From Monarcha castaneiventris obscurior (taxonomy: Eukaryota; Chordata; Aves; Passeriformes; Monarchidae), in NCBI GenBank assembly GCA_026261815.1, contig JAMPIT010000258.1:6687501-6751500 (forward strand): DNA of 64,000 nucleotides. Reading direction: 5' to 3'. Below are positions 1-11,800 of the stretch, piece after piece (positions within the stretch are counted from its first letter, which is position 1; each line of letters opens with the position of its first letter). Under the pieces are notes generated by a model. That model worked only from the letters and a program-made list of their open reading frames with translations, was not told the DNA's origin and made no database searches. The position numbers and the translations under genes are program-made.

Positions 1-2556
1 GTGGAACCCACCGACAAGCTGTACAGCTCTGCTGCCAATGCAGTGTACTGTGTGGTGCAATGAAATTCCTCCTGATGCCGAGGAGATGAAATATAACACA
101 CACCTACCTGGAAAAACTACCACCTTTTGGATCTGAACCCAGAAAAGAGAGAAGGAAAAAAAAAAAGGGAAAGAAAAAAAAAAAAATCAGGAGTAGTTAG
201 AGATCTAGCTCCTTAAAGAGCTAGACACTAGATGCAAAACAAGACAGAAAACCTTCCTAAATACTTACAATCCTAAATGAGGAATTTAGATGCACAAAGC
301 TTAGGCAAGTAGTCACAGTTCCCACAGAAATCACACTTCAGCTGCTTTTGCACAAATATGCTATTTAATGTTGCTTGCCCACTTTCTTTTTCATGCCTTA
401 TGAGATGTGTAATTTGGATGCTGCATAGCTGCTCTAAGTATCACATGCCAATTTTCCGAAGATGTGTGTATTTGCAAACCCCACTGTGGATACTTATGTT
501 TGAACGCCGGGAGACTGGAACAAAACTCTCCAGGGCACAGCAGAGCACAGAGGTAACAAAATGAATAGATGTAAATAGCTCTGATGGTGAGAGAAGCCTT
601 AGTACTGATAGGAACCACATCAATTCCACAACTGGAAACTGGGCAGCCGCTCAGATTTAGGCGTGCATGTGTGGCACTGGATAACCTCAGCAAAGGTTTC
701 CTGTGACTGGCAGGGCACAGGCCAGCCAGGGAAAGGGGCCAGCAGCTCTGCTACAGTGCAAGAAGGGTTTGGAGAAGATGATTCAGCACCTTCCCAGCAT
801 GTCTGAAGGCCAGCAGTGTCCTTGGCTCCACACACCTCTCCCAGCTCTGAACTGCTGCTCTGCAACACAGAGCAGCCACTCGGTCACACAATGTCCAGCC
901 TGGCCAATTTTCAATACATTTTAAAGAACCCACTGTCGGCCCGGCAAGACTGAAAAGCAAAAGGCAGTGTACATTGCAGGTAAACACGTTACCAGCAGTA
1001 AGATATCAGTTGTTGTTTCTCCCCTTTCCAGTTCTTTTACTTTTGGAATATAGATTTTAATGCTTTCAGTCCCCTGATTTTGTTTTCCTCCTTTTAAATT
1101 CAGAGATACTAAAAGTTGTATTTGACAGACATCCTAAATCCTACAGCTTGCTTTCCTATCACTACAAGCAGGACTCAATCCTACCTACAGGGAGAGTTAA
1201 AACATTTCTACATTGCTGTCAATTTTGTATAATACAGTTAACAAAGTTTCAACTGAGCACAAATGAAGATGTTTTCAAAGATTTATGACTGCATTTTTAA
1301 AATGTATTTACTTGTAAATAATGAAAGGACCTAGACACTGAAGAACTCCAGACTTACCAGGGAGATTTACATGAGTTCAGCCATTTTTAATGTGCCTATG
1401 TATAAGCAAAAAAACCCTCATAAAAAAATGTGAACAGGGTCTTTCAACCAGCATTGCCTAATTTTAGAACAGTTTATGGATTTGCTTTAAGCCCATCTGT
1501 AATACAGTGTGCTATATACCTTGCACTCAGGCCAAATAATATCAATAACAAGAACAAAGATAAAAACCTGAAAGGGGATTAATGTGCTGATGTTTCCAAG
1601 CTTTGAGACAGTGATCAGAAAGAGATCTGGGGAAGAGTGTGAGGTGGCTGGATCAGAAAAGAGGTACAGGAGGAATCAAAGGAGACCTGTGAGCAGCATG
1701 CAGAAAGGTTATGTCTCCTGCAACTTGCAATTACACAGGAAGGTTGCAGAACCAGGGAAGATACAAAAGAGAATAAAGACAATAAAAAGTGTCAAGAAAG
1801 AGCTATTAATTGTCCCAATTACTTCTCATTAGAGCAGCTGGCACTTTCATTGAGTATTTTAGCAACAGCAGGCAGAAGGTAAATAAGTATTAGAATTTCA
1901 TACATTAAAAAAAAAAACACCTCAGTAATTTCTGGGTAAACCCTTTCATGCAACCTATCCCCAAACCAAGGATGCTAGAAAGGAGAAGAAGTTTAAAATG
2001 GCTTTACTACAGAAACCAAGCTTACTTCAAGCTCCAAAGCTTACACCTGTATGTACAAGTGCCAGGACTTTCAAGAAGCTTCCTGTGCACATCTTTTATT
2101 TTACCCCTTAAGAAATAAAGGTTAGGTCAGCTGCCTAAATACAGTACCCAAATTTCAGGGATAAACAGATCCCTCATGAATATGGCTCACAAATCTTTAG
2201 TGTATAATTTAGATTACAGAAATGACAATTTTATAATAAGAAAAACAAGGTAAAATACTGAGAGAGTAATGGGTATAAAAATCAGAACTGATGCAGTATT
2301 TAAGAGAAGAGCAATACCAACACTGAACTTTTCCATACTGACACACAAGCAGCAAGGGGCTAAAGAAAGACAACTGAAAGAAATAATTTGCAGCTCCTCT
2401 TCTTGCCCTCTAGAATTCCTGGAGCTCATCTCTTCCAATTCTCAGATTTTCATGTGGATTTATGGATTTCTTTAAACTTCTCTTTGCAAAATGTGACATT
2501 CCTTAGCAGATGATTTTTAGCTTCCTTTAAAGAAGGGGAGATGAACAACAGGTATG

Positions 2557-2562
2557 TTTAAT
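2557..2562 (-). terminator. Candidate poly(A) signal of the minus-strand gene
   Basis: The minus strand reads ATTAAA here, about 123 bp past the stop codon at 2685-2687. A canonical AATAAA is found further on at 2095-2100. Either could end the transcript; the choice is an inference. Confidence 0.35.
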
Positions 2563-2655
2563 ACCCTCCTTTAAAAAAAAAAAAAAATAGGCTAGTAGGT
2601 ATAAAAATTGTTCTGAAGGCTAAATTTCCTAATAAATAACTTTGGGTTACAATTA

Positions 2656-2681
2656 CCAAGCACCAAATATTTGGTGCTTGG
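2656..2681. repeat. Perfect 26-bp palindrome in the 3' UTR
   Basis: Two 13-base arms (CCAAGCACCAAAT and its exact reverse complement) meet with no spacer. On the minus strand the palindrome begins three bases after the TGA stop of the reconstructed gene, so the mRNA could fold a 13-bp stem immediately behind the coding region. Confidence 0.9.
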
Positions 2682-2684
2682 GCT

Positions 2685-2801
2685 TCAAGGGATTTGTGCA
2701 ACCCAGCTGGAGAAGCTGGCAGGCTGGCACCCAAGAGTGAGTTCACTTCTGTGCTGAACTGCCTCTTCCACAGCCACAAGGGCTTTGTTTTCCACTTCAG
2801 A
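2685..2801 (-). CDS. Terminal coding exon 21
   Basis: It starts in phase 0 after a TTAAAAATCAG acceptor and runs 38 codons to TGA. Peptide pieces: SEVENKALVAVEEAVQHRS, then a tail ending SSWVAQIP. The intron before it is only 92 bp. An alternative short ending behind the TTGG|GTAAGG donor would need an intron of about 25 bp, so I rejected it. Confidence 0.65.
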   Translation of the reverse strand, partial: SEVENKALVAVEEAVQHRSELTLGCQPASFSSWVAQIP

Positions 2802-5800
2802 CTGATTTTTAACAACATGCAAGTAAAGGACGTGAGGCAGCAGTCAGGCTGCTTGTGGTTTCTCCAGTCCTAGGCCAGTGTGGATGAATTTACCTTACCC
2901 AAGGTTAACAATCTGCTGGGCAGCGACTCTCTCCAGACCCCTTTGTACAGGAAGTCACAGGAAATGGGCACTTCCAAGGCACAGTTCATCTGTCCTGCTC
3001 TACAAATCTGAGAAGAAAAACCATGCTCTTCTTCACTGGCTACACACTAAGGAGGTCTCCAGTGATCACCACAGGAGCCTTGCTCAGGTAGGAAGTCCAC
3101 CTTTGGTCAGTCCAGTCCCACCATGGGTTTACCAGGTGACCAAGGCAGATGGACTCCAGCTGACCCTCACCTAAATGAGATTTGGCCACACCGGGGTCTT
3201 TTAACAGCACGGTGCAATCCTTGATGTGACTCAGCACAGCTGTTCCTAAGTACAAATAAGTCCTTCAGTGAGTAGTGATTCAAGCAAGGCAAGTTTAGCA
3301 CAGACCCACCCCATAACAGCTACACAGAGCAAATCCTGCAAGACTACATTGGTCTGTGCATGGAAAAAACCTAACATCTTTGGAAGCATGTAAACAACTT
3401 ATCAAAAGGAAAAAAAACCAGCAAAGTTTATTTCATGAACTCTAGGCTAGATAATCTCACTTTCATAACAGAAGCTTTGATTCTGGACCTCCGAACAGCA
3501 AAGCCTTAAGAAAAAAAAAAGGGTTCTAGTACATCCAATTTATGACTGTTGGGAAAAGCAACAATCACCTCAAAACAGCTGCTCTGAAAACCTATCCAGC
3601 TACAGGCCATCACCCTGCAGTTTAAGAATATTTCACTCCATTGCCTGAACACATTTATATTCTTCCAGGCAGTTTTCCTGATGTTTTATAAGGATTCCCC
3701 AATGCAACAACAAACGATCTTTCTTTTAATACTATCACTGGATGCGTTGTAACCTGCACCTAGGGACACCCTGCTCTGCTCAGATAAAACTTAATTGTTC
3801 TTCTGACATCGTACAAAGAAGGAACTTTAAACTCACCTAATAAATGAAACAGTCCTCTATTTTTAATATTTTCCATAGCCCCAGTGCCTAAAAAAATTCA
3901 CTTAAAAATGTTCCATGAGAGCACAGATAACCAACATAGAGCTAGTGTGCAAAAAAAAAAAGAAGTATTTACTTTTTTAAAAGGTGTCAAATAAAGGATA
4001 AGGTTTTATTGTGCTGTGGTAGAGCTCCTGCTTCTGTGGGTAAAGGAAAGGCATGTATCAGTGATGCTGTGGAACATTCGACAAAGAATTTCAACTGCAG
4101 GCAACAAATGACAAAATCCTACAGCATATCTGTGCTGTCTCTTTTGCCAGACTACTTCCATAATTTTATGCTTTATGCCAAAATAACAGGTCAGTATAGG
4201 TGCACACCATAAAATTCTGTGGTTTGGTAGTGGAAATTTCAGCTCATGACCTTTGAGGTTAATGGTGCTATTTAAATTTAGGACACAATGAAACCATTAA
4301 CCAATTACTCCCACTGACCTCACTGTTAACTGGAAGACTGTCAACACAGAATGAGGCCAATTATATAGGAGCTATCATCTGTTCAGGAAGCCACCCTCTT
4401 CAGCTGGTTGGGAGACCATCCCAGGCTGGAGAATGATGACATGGCTTTATCCATTCCTGCTGTTGTCACTTCTCAGCTGCCACATAGTCACAAAAACGTC
4501 AATGCTTAGGAAATTCCTACTAGCACAGAACATTCCTCAGCACCCTGGATGACTTGACACACACAAAAAGCTTTGTTTTCTCTTTCCACTGGCATCAGCC
4601 AGGCCTTCACGTGTTTAAGACTCCAGCCATCACCATCAGAGAGCCTCTGATACACAGGGCCTGTGCCCACAGCACCAGATATGAACACTGCCATGATAAA
4701 GACTGCAGCTCTGCACACATTGCTGACAGATGCAGAATTTCCTCCAGTAATGAACTCCATGAATTTCATCACTTGCTGTTCCATGTGGAAAGCAGAGCCA
4801 ACCTCTCCTTCTGTATCATTAGGATCGTAACAGTAATTTGTTAAAAAAATCTGTCAAAACTAGATGCTATTGCACATTTCTTAAGCTTTTAAGTAATGAA
4901 TGAAGGAAAAAAACATCTCACAGTCACATCAACTATGCAAACCAAAATAAGACCAGATACTAAAAATGAATGGTGGGAAAAAAACAACATATAAGTGTAT
5001 ACAGTAAAATCTTGCTCCAAATGCTTCCACAAGACCCAGATAGAAATAATTTTTAAAACACTGCAATCAAGCTTAATGGAGGCTTTACTTGATTCATCTA
5101 TTTAAGAATCCAGAAAAAAACCCCTCACAATTTCTACAGAAGAGACTGCTTCTAAGATTCAGATTAACATGAACAGGCCAGATGCTCCAGTGCACCAAAT
5201 TTGCTCCTCAGCATTTTCCTGTCCTGGCCACAAACTCAGCCTCACCATTCTGTGAAAGGGCAACTGCTGAGCATCAGAACTGACAGGTTAACAGGAAGGA
5301 GGAAAAAAAAGCACATCAGCCAATGACATTCCCATACCACAAGAGGATCCCAAATGTGTTGTTCAACACTACAAAAGCAACATAACCTGGCAAGATTTCA
5401 AACAGGTTTCCAGTAGAGTGACCTGCAGAGAGCAGCATGAGATTCAGGGAGTCAAGCAAGGAAAAGAGCTGGGAGCAGGGCAGTGCCAGGTGTGCTCCTG
5501 GCCTTGAGTGCACTGATGGGCCCCAGCTGCAGCCTCCACCACCACCCCAGTCCAGGTGCTCCATCTAAGCTCAGGACTGGGGCACAGAGGGCAAAACTCT
5601 GGCCTTTCAGTCTCTAAGTAGACCATTTTACCACTGAGAAAGTGGATGGAAAAACGGACAATAGGCTGCATAGCTCCATCTCTAGTCTCCAGTACTGTAT
5701 CTCAGGTGTAGGGTTGGGATCTTCATCAGACATTTGTAGGGTAAGACTGCTAAGATGCACTGAGAGGCACACAGATCCAAAAAGTGAGTGTCTGCTCCAC

Positions 5801-8800
5801 AGAGAGCATCCCAGTACTACAGATTATTTAACTCTGTGGTTCCATGAAGTGTAGTTAGTTCTGGGTGTTAATAACCCTGATTCAGAACTGTTCAGCAATG
5901 TACTCTCATTAGCCAGACCATCTGTGTAAAGGGAACAACCTACGCTGTCACAGCACATGGAGCCTGGGGTTGACCTTACTATCTTCCCCCACATACCAGC
6001 AGAGGACAAGAGGAGAGAAATCTGGCATCAGTTTGTCTTGACTGCTGCCAGAGGAAGATATCTGGGCTGGAGAGGAAGTTTTTCACCTCTCCAGTCACTC
6101 TGCCAGCTGTGGCAAATATGTGTCAACTTCTCTTCCTAAGGTCCCACTGGTGAAGTGGGAAATTTGGCTGTCCTGTTACAGTAGGGTAAGTCCTGTTTAG
6201 ATATCACAAGACTCTGACTTATTGGGAAAGAGAGGCTTCACAGATCATATGAAACAGTAAAACCTCCTGACATTATTCAGTCAGTGTAAATTATCTGATG
6301 GACTGGAAAGCGCCCAGCATGACATGGAATTGCATTCCAAATATAAAGTATTTGTTGCTTCTTGCTCCCTCCTCTGTATCACACATCTGTTAAGACAAGC
6401 TGCCTGCTGGACATTCCTGGGGCTTCTTCCTACCTGCACAAAAGTCTGAGATCCTTAAGCTGACTCCTACAGGAACAACCTGCACAGGAAATCGTTGCAG
6501 GTCAGCGGAACTATGGGACAGTAAGGATACATCCCAGCCCTGAGTAAAACATGCAGCCATCTTTAAGCATGCTGAGGTTTAGCCTTCCCTTTCTAGGCAC
6601 ATCATTCTTCCAGAACCTGCTTTTCTGGCCAACAAATATCATGCTTCTTCCTCAGGACAGAAAAAAAGCAAAGCAAACCACTCAGACCCAATCTGCGTAA
6701 TGTGCTACTTCAGGAGATACCATTTTTTCCTTCTCTACCAATCTCTTTTCATCTTTGATTCCTTCACTGCTTTCATATATTGTGTTTATTAACTTCCTCT
6801 GACTGCTGCCACGTCCAAGGAGAGCTGCAGAGAGCAAACCCAGTGCAATTGCGTGCTCTCTGCTGCTGAGAGAGCCTGAGAAGAGCTCCAGTGAGCCCAG
6901 TACAAACCACAGAGTGGAGCCCCGAGTGAGAGCAAACTCGGAGAGGGATTCGAAAGACTCTTCCAAGATGTAATTAAAGCTGATGTTTTCTTTAGAGCAG
7001 CAGAATTCAGCAATGAGTACATTAACAGAAAGGTTGGTATTGTGAACACCAAAAGGCATCTCAATTCAACCAGAAGTAAATTGTCTGGATTATGAGATGT
7101 TACCTAGGATGCCAGTAAATGTATACAAAGTGCTTTATCTCTTCCCATCATGGCATGGCAGAAATAATCTCCCACACATTAAAGGCTGCTAGCAGGAACC
7201 TTGTCCTGTGGAAACAATGCTTTTCTAAGGCTTCAGCATCCAGTTTTGCTGCTGTGCAATTCCCTTCAAAGGGAAGGGATCAAATTAAGACCTTTTTTGA
7301 ATGTTTGATTTTGCAAAACCTGCAGTAGTTTAGCATCTTTGAAAATTCCACCTTTCTGCCATCTGTTCAAGACTTGCCAGTGGGTTAGAAATCTATTAAG
7401 CAGGCAATACATGACCAACAGACAAGCAGAATAGAGAAAGGACTTCTCTTGAAAAAATAGGAACAAAAAACCAGAAGTTATTCTAAACCAGAGGTACTTG
7501 AATGAGGAACAACAATTAAAACTGTTGGCACATGACAGACCTGGATACAGGAGTCTGTATCAGACCAGCTTTGTATCACATCATCTCAATAGGAAAGCTC
7601 CTCCAGTAGAAGTTATTTCTTTTAAACAATATCCATTTTTATATACCTTTGACAATTTGGGGTTCTGTATAAGCAATGAACAAGAGCTTGGCAAAAGGTG
7701 ACTTTACATGGGCTACTGCAACCAAAGAAACTGACAAGGATGTCAAAAATGCCTGAATTGAGAAATTAAACCACTCATTTAGAAACATTTGTAATTATGC
7801 ATTCACAAGAAAAAGTAAATCCAAAAGGATATATAATAGATGATTGTTGGGAAGCTCAGGAAATGCACTCTTTATATATTGGACATAAGAAAACATTGGC
7901 GTGTAGATATTTTACAGCAAGTGACTGTGCCTGACTGAAAAAGGCCTAAAAAACAAGGGAAGGCAAACTAACAACAGCAAGATGCAATGGCTTCAGGTAC
8001 ACAAAGACTTTTTAGCTATACATTGAATGAAAATATGGAGGACAATGGTTCAAATAAAGTCAACTGTGTTGGAAATAGTGCATGAAATCCCAGAAGTGAT
8101 AAAACTACTAGTCAGTGAAGAAAATGAAAGGAACCAAGTGGAAGAAATCAATCAAGAAGAAAAAGTAAGCTTTTTTTTTTTCATAAAGGCAGGCAAGGGG
8201 CCAGATAACATAGATGGACACACATGCAAAAAAACCCCACAGAAAAGTGTAGCTCTGTCTTCAAGGACAGCAACTGAGAAATTTGATAATAAACTAGGAA
8301 GCTCCAAACTAAGGAATGACAGCAAGCAGTGAGGGGTGAAAACAATTTTTCTTGTGCTGGAAAAAAAACCAAACCACCTTCTAATGCAAATGGATGAGCT
8401 GATTAACAAAGCTTGCAGAGCCTGTTGTGAAAGACGGGTGAATGGAGAGAACCCGAGGGAGACACTAAGAGCATGTAAACCAAATCAGGGAGCAGCTGAC
8501 TGCATTCAGAGGGAAGAGGCTACAGGAGCACTCAGAAACACGAAAACAAGAATATGACCTAGGCTGCATGAAGCACCAGTAAACACGCTGAAGTGGAGGG
8601 CAACAGGAGGCATCTGTTCAATGTGTTCTTACACTGCAGAAGCATCAGAGTTTTACAAATGCCATCATTTATTAGTAGTAGTTTTTATAACCAGGGGGAA
8701 GCACCAGAATGCTTATTTTTACTGAAGCCATACAAACCCCACCGAAGAAACTGCACTTGTTTTTCAGTACTAAAAACCCAACTGTTGAAAGGTGAGAACA

Positions 8801-11800
8801 CCCCTTAATTTATGGAAATCCCAAACCCAATCTCCCATGCATTAACTTTAAATCATTATGGAAACAAAGGCTGCATATTTTGTCTATTGTGGGGATACTG
8901 AAGTACTTTTTTTCTAAAATAGTTTACTATGTCAATGAAATTGCAGATGCTTCTGTGCACTTCAGGGACTTCAAACATTGCATCAATTATCTGAATAAGT
9001 AATGAAAAGACATTGTGAATAAAATGGTTCACCAAGCCTGGTTCACAAGTCAATTGCTTTCTGAATCCAGTAATATACTGTAATATTTGACATGTTATTT
9101 CTTTTTGCAAGAGGTTAAGAGTTTCCTGTGCTTGTGTGCTGTACTTGCTGCAGAGTTTGGAGAGGAAAAAAACCTGACAAAATATGAAAGACTGCAAGAA
9201 GGACAAAACACTTTTAGATTCTCCACTACCACCCTCTTTTCACACAAAACAAAAGAAGGTCACTGAAACCAGAACTTTGAAGTCCAACCAAGGCAGAAAC
9301 ATGAAAATCCCCCTAGCAGATTGGGCTAATGATAAGCAATCTAATACTTTAAAATCCACCTTTGACAAACTGGACTAGGTGACAGCAGAACACGAAATGT
9401 CTGTTTGTTGAGCTCTCGTTTCCAGAGAGTCTCTTACTGGCACCTGGAAACAGAGCAAGCATAAGGCTGATTATCATTTCCATAACCCCCAAGGAAAACT
9501 ATCGTGCAAGATGTTTGAGTAAGAGCAGTGCTGTTCGAAGGCAGCATTCATAAACAGAACAAAGACTAAACAAAAGGCTAAACAAGTACATCATAATTAA
9601 CAACTAGCACCAAACTTTTAATTAAGATATGTAAGAAAAATCAAGGAGAGCTAATTAAAAAAAATACCAGCGTATATACTTTCTTAGAAAAATCTGAATT
9701 GGTACTGTGAAGAAAACAGGCTAATTAGAAGTGACCACAATTATTTTGTCACTGTTACTGAGTTTAGTCATGATTTTTCAGCTTGCTCTTTAATCCTACA
9801 CCTTGTTTGAACTCCTCTGTTGTTTGAATGCAGGATTCTTCCATCAATTTCTTCAAAAACTGAGCAAAAGTGAAGAAAACACCACAGAGATTTAACTTTG
9901 TATGGCATGCATGTTTTGTCATTAGCTTTGAGACACACTCTTTTCAGCCTAGGACAGTATCATTCTTGCAGGGCCAGAATTATAATTATTATACATTTGC
10001 CCCATTCATCCTGAACAAATCCACAGTTTCTTCAAATGGATCCTGATAAAATTGCCACATCAATAATGCTACACTCCACGTGTTTTTCTTTTATCCAGGC
10101 AGCTAGACCAGTATAAGAATATGATGCTGTTTCACATAGATTTTACTGTTCAAGGTATCAGCTTCCCTTAGGGCCAGAAAGCAGTTACAGATAATAGGAA
10201 TCTAACTGGCAATATTAAGGTTTTACTTCTTTCCTCTTATATACTACCCTTTCATGAAAATACATCCATTCTCATTACTTTTGCCATTCTTCAAAACTGT
10301 TACTAGGCTGATTTGAACAGTAACAGTTAATGCTGATAGAAACAAGCAAAGAAAAATGCTGACACAACCTAGAGTTATTTAAGAACTTATTTGCTACACA
10401 TCTATTTCCAGAAAATTAATAAAAAGTTGCTGACGCCCAGCTGTAAAAACCCCAAGTACACCTAGGCAAAATAAAACTGGATAAAAAAGGAATTCCCACC
10501 CACAGCCCAGAATGCAAACAGCAAAATGACTTGCAATTAACAACTTCTGCCTCTCCCCTACAGTGTTGGCAAAATACCCAACACTCCATTGAGATACATG
10601 TTAACTCTTTATGATTAGAAAGCTTAGGAACCATCTTCTGCACCAACACAAAAGCAAAATTCCACTTTTTAAAATACATTCTTACATTTAAGAGAAGTCT
10701 ATGGCCTCCTTCTGTTCTGATGTATCACTACACACTAGAAAGGGATCCCTTAAACTACCCAGGAAGAATTGGCTGCCCACAGTAGCATCTTTCTCATTCC
10801 ACATTTAAAGATCCAGGCAACTCCTGTCCTGCCTGTAGCTTTCAGACTGTTAGGACTGTAGGGTGCCACCTTTTCCCCCTTCCCCAAAAGCAGTAAACAT
10901 GTAAAGCAGTCTTGTCTTAACTAATGATGCAGTACACATCTTCCTTCAAAGTCATTAATTTTAAACTTCTAAATTTGAGGTGTTTCCTCCATATTGAGAC
11001 AAAAATAACAATTCCTTCCTGCATATGGTTAAAAAAAGTTAACTGTGTTTCAAAACCCTTTTAAAATTTACATAAAAGTACACGCCTGTGCCAGGTAACT
11101 CACGAGCAGTGCTGAAACAGAATGGAATCTCCATTTCCCCAAGACTGTTTCCAGGCTTCTCTACTGCCAAAGCTAGACAAGCACTCTCTCCCTAGTCTAC
11201 ATTTTTCTGTTCAATAGGTGGAATAAAGTAAAAGGCTTATTTCTGTGCAAAGCCTTCTTCCTCTGCATAGCATTAAGCCTCACATTATAATTGATTTTTT
11301 TTAAAGTGTCATTTAAATTATTTTGGTATGATTTATCTTTCCTTACTTTTTCCTAAAACATCTCAGAATATTAACAAGGAAATAAATGTAGTAATACTCT
11401 AACATCTTCAAACATTACCTAATTTAAAAATCTAATTTACTTTCCGTCATTTAGGCTTCCTTACTATTTCAGATGTCACTCAGTGTGGATAGTAAAATTA
11501 GACTATCAATTTCATTTTTGCTTTGAATGTGTTGCAGGCTCTGCTTCTCAACCACTAGAACCTTCTTGTTTAAGGTTTCCAATATTGTTCTGGAATTCTG
11601 GAATTAAAAACCAGGGAGAACTACCGGTTTGTTTTTATTAAAAGAATTCTCAACTGCTCTCCCTGGCCCTTCTTACAAGAAAAGGCCAAGTGCTGGCACA
11701 AAACTAAACCTCCAATATACCTGTTAAATAGTATTCAGTGGTCCTTCATTAATACAAGGAGATAATAAAAGTCTTAAATAGCACTGAGGGTGCCACTGGA

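Larger units (their letters stand above)
1..2684. other. 3' flank of the minus-strand gene; no coding exon supported
   Basis: This stretch lies downstream of the stop codon of the minus-strand gene. It is AT-rich with several short A-runs. One good splice-donor-like site on the minus strand (near 260-266, GATT|GTAAGT) has no convincing open exon before it because a stop sits just ahead of the site. Minus-strand polyadenylation-signal candidates are ATTAAA at 2557-2562 and AATAAA at 2095-2100. I see no repeat family that I can name. Confidence 0.5.

Noticed and set aside
8027..8332. 101-codon plus-strand frame with a GTAAGC donor inside the novel gene
   Set aside because: It lies in the ~1-kb intron between exons 12 and 11 on the opposite strand and has no partner exons; likely coincidental.
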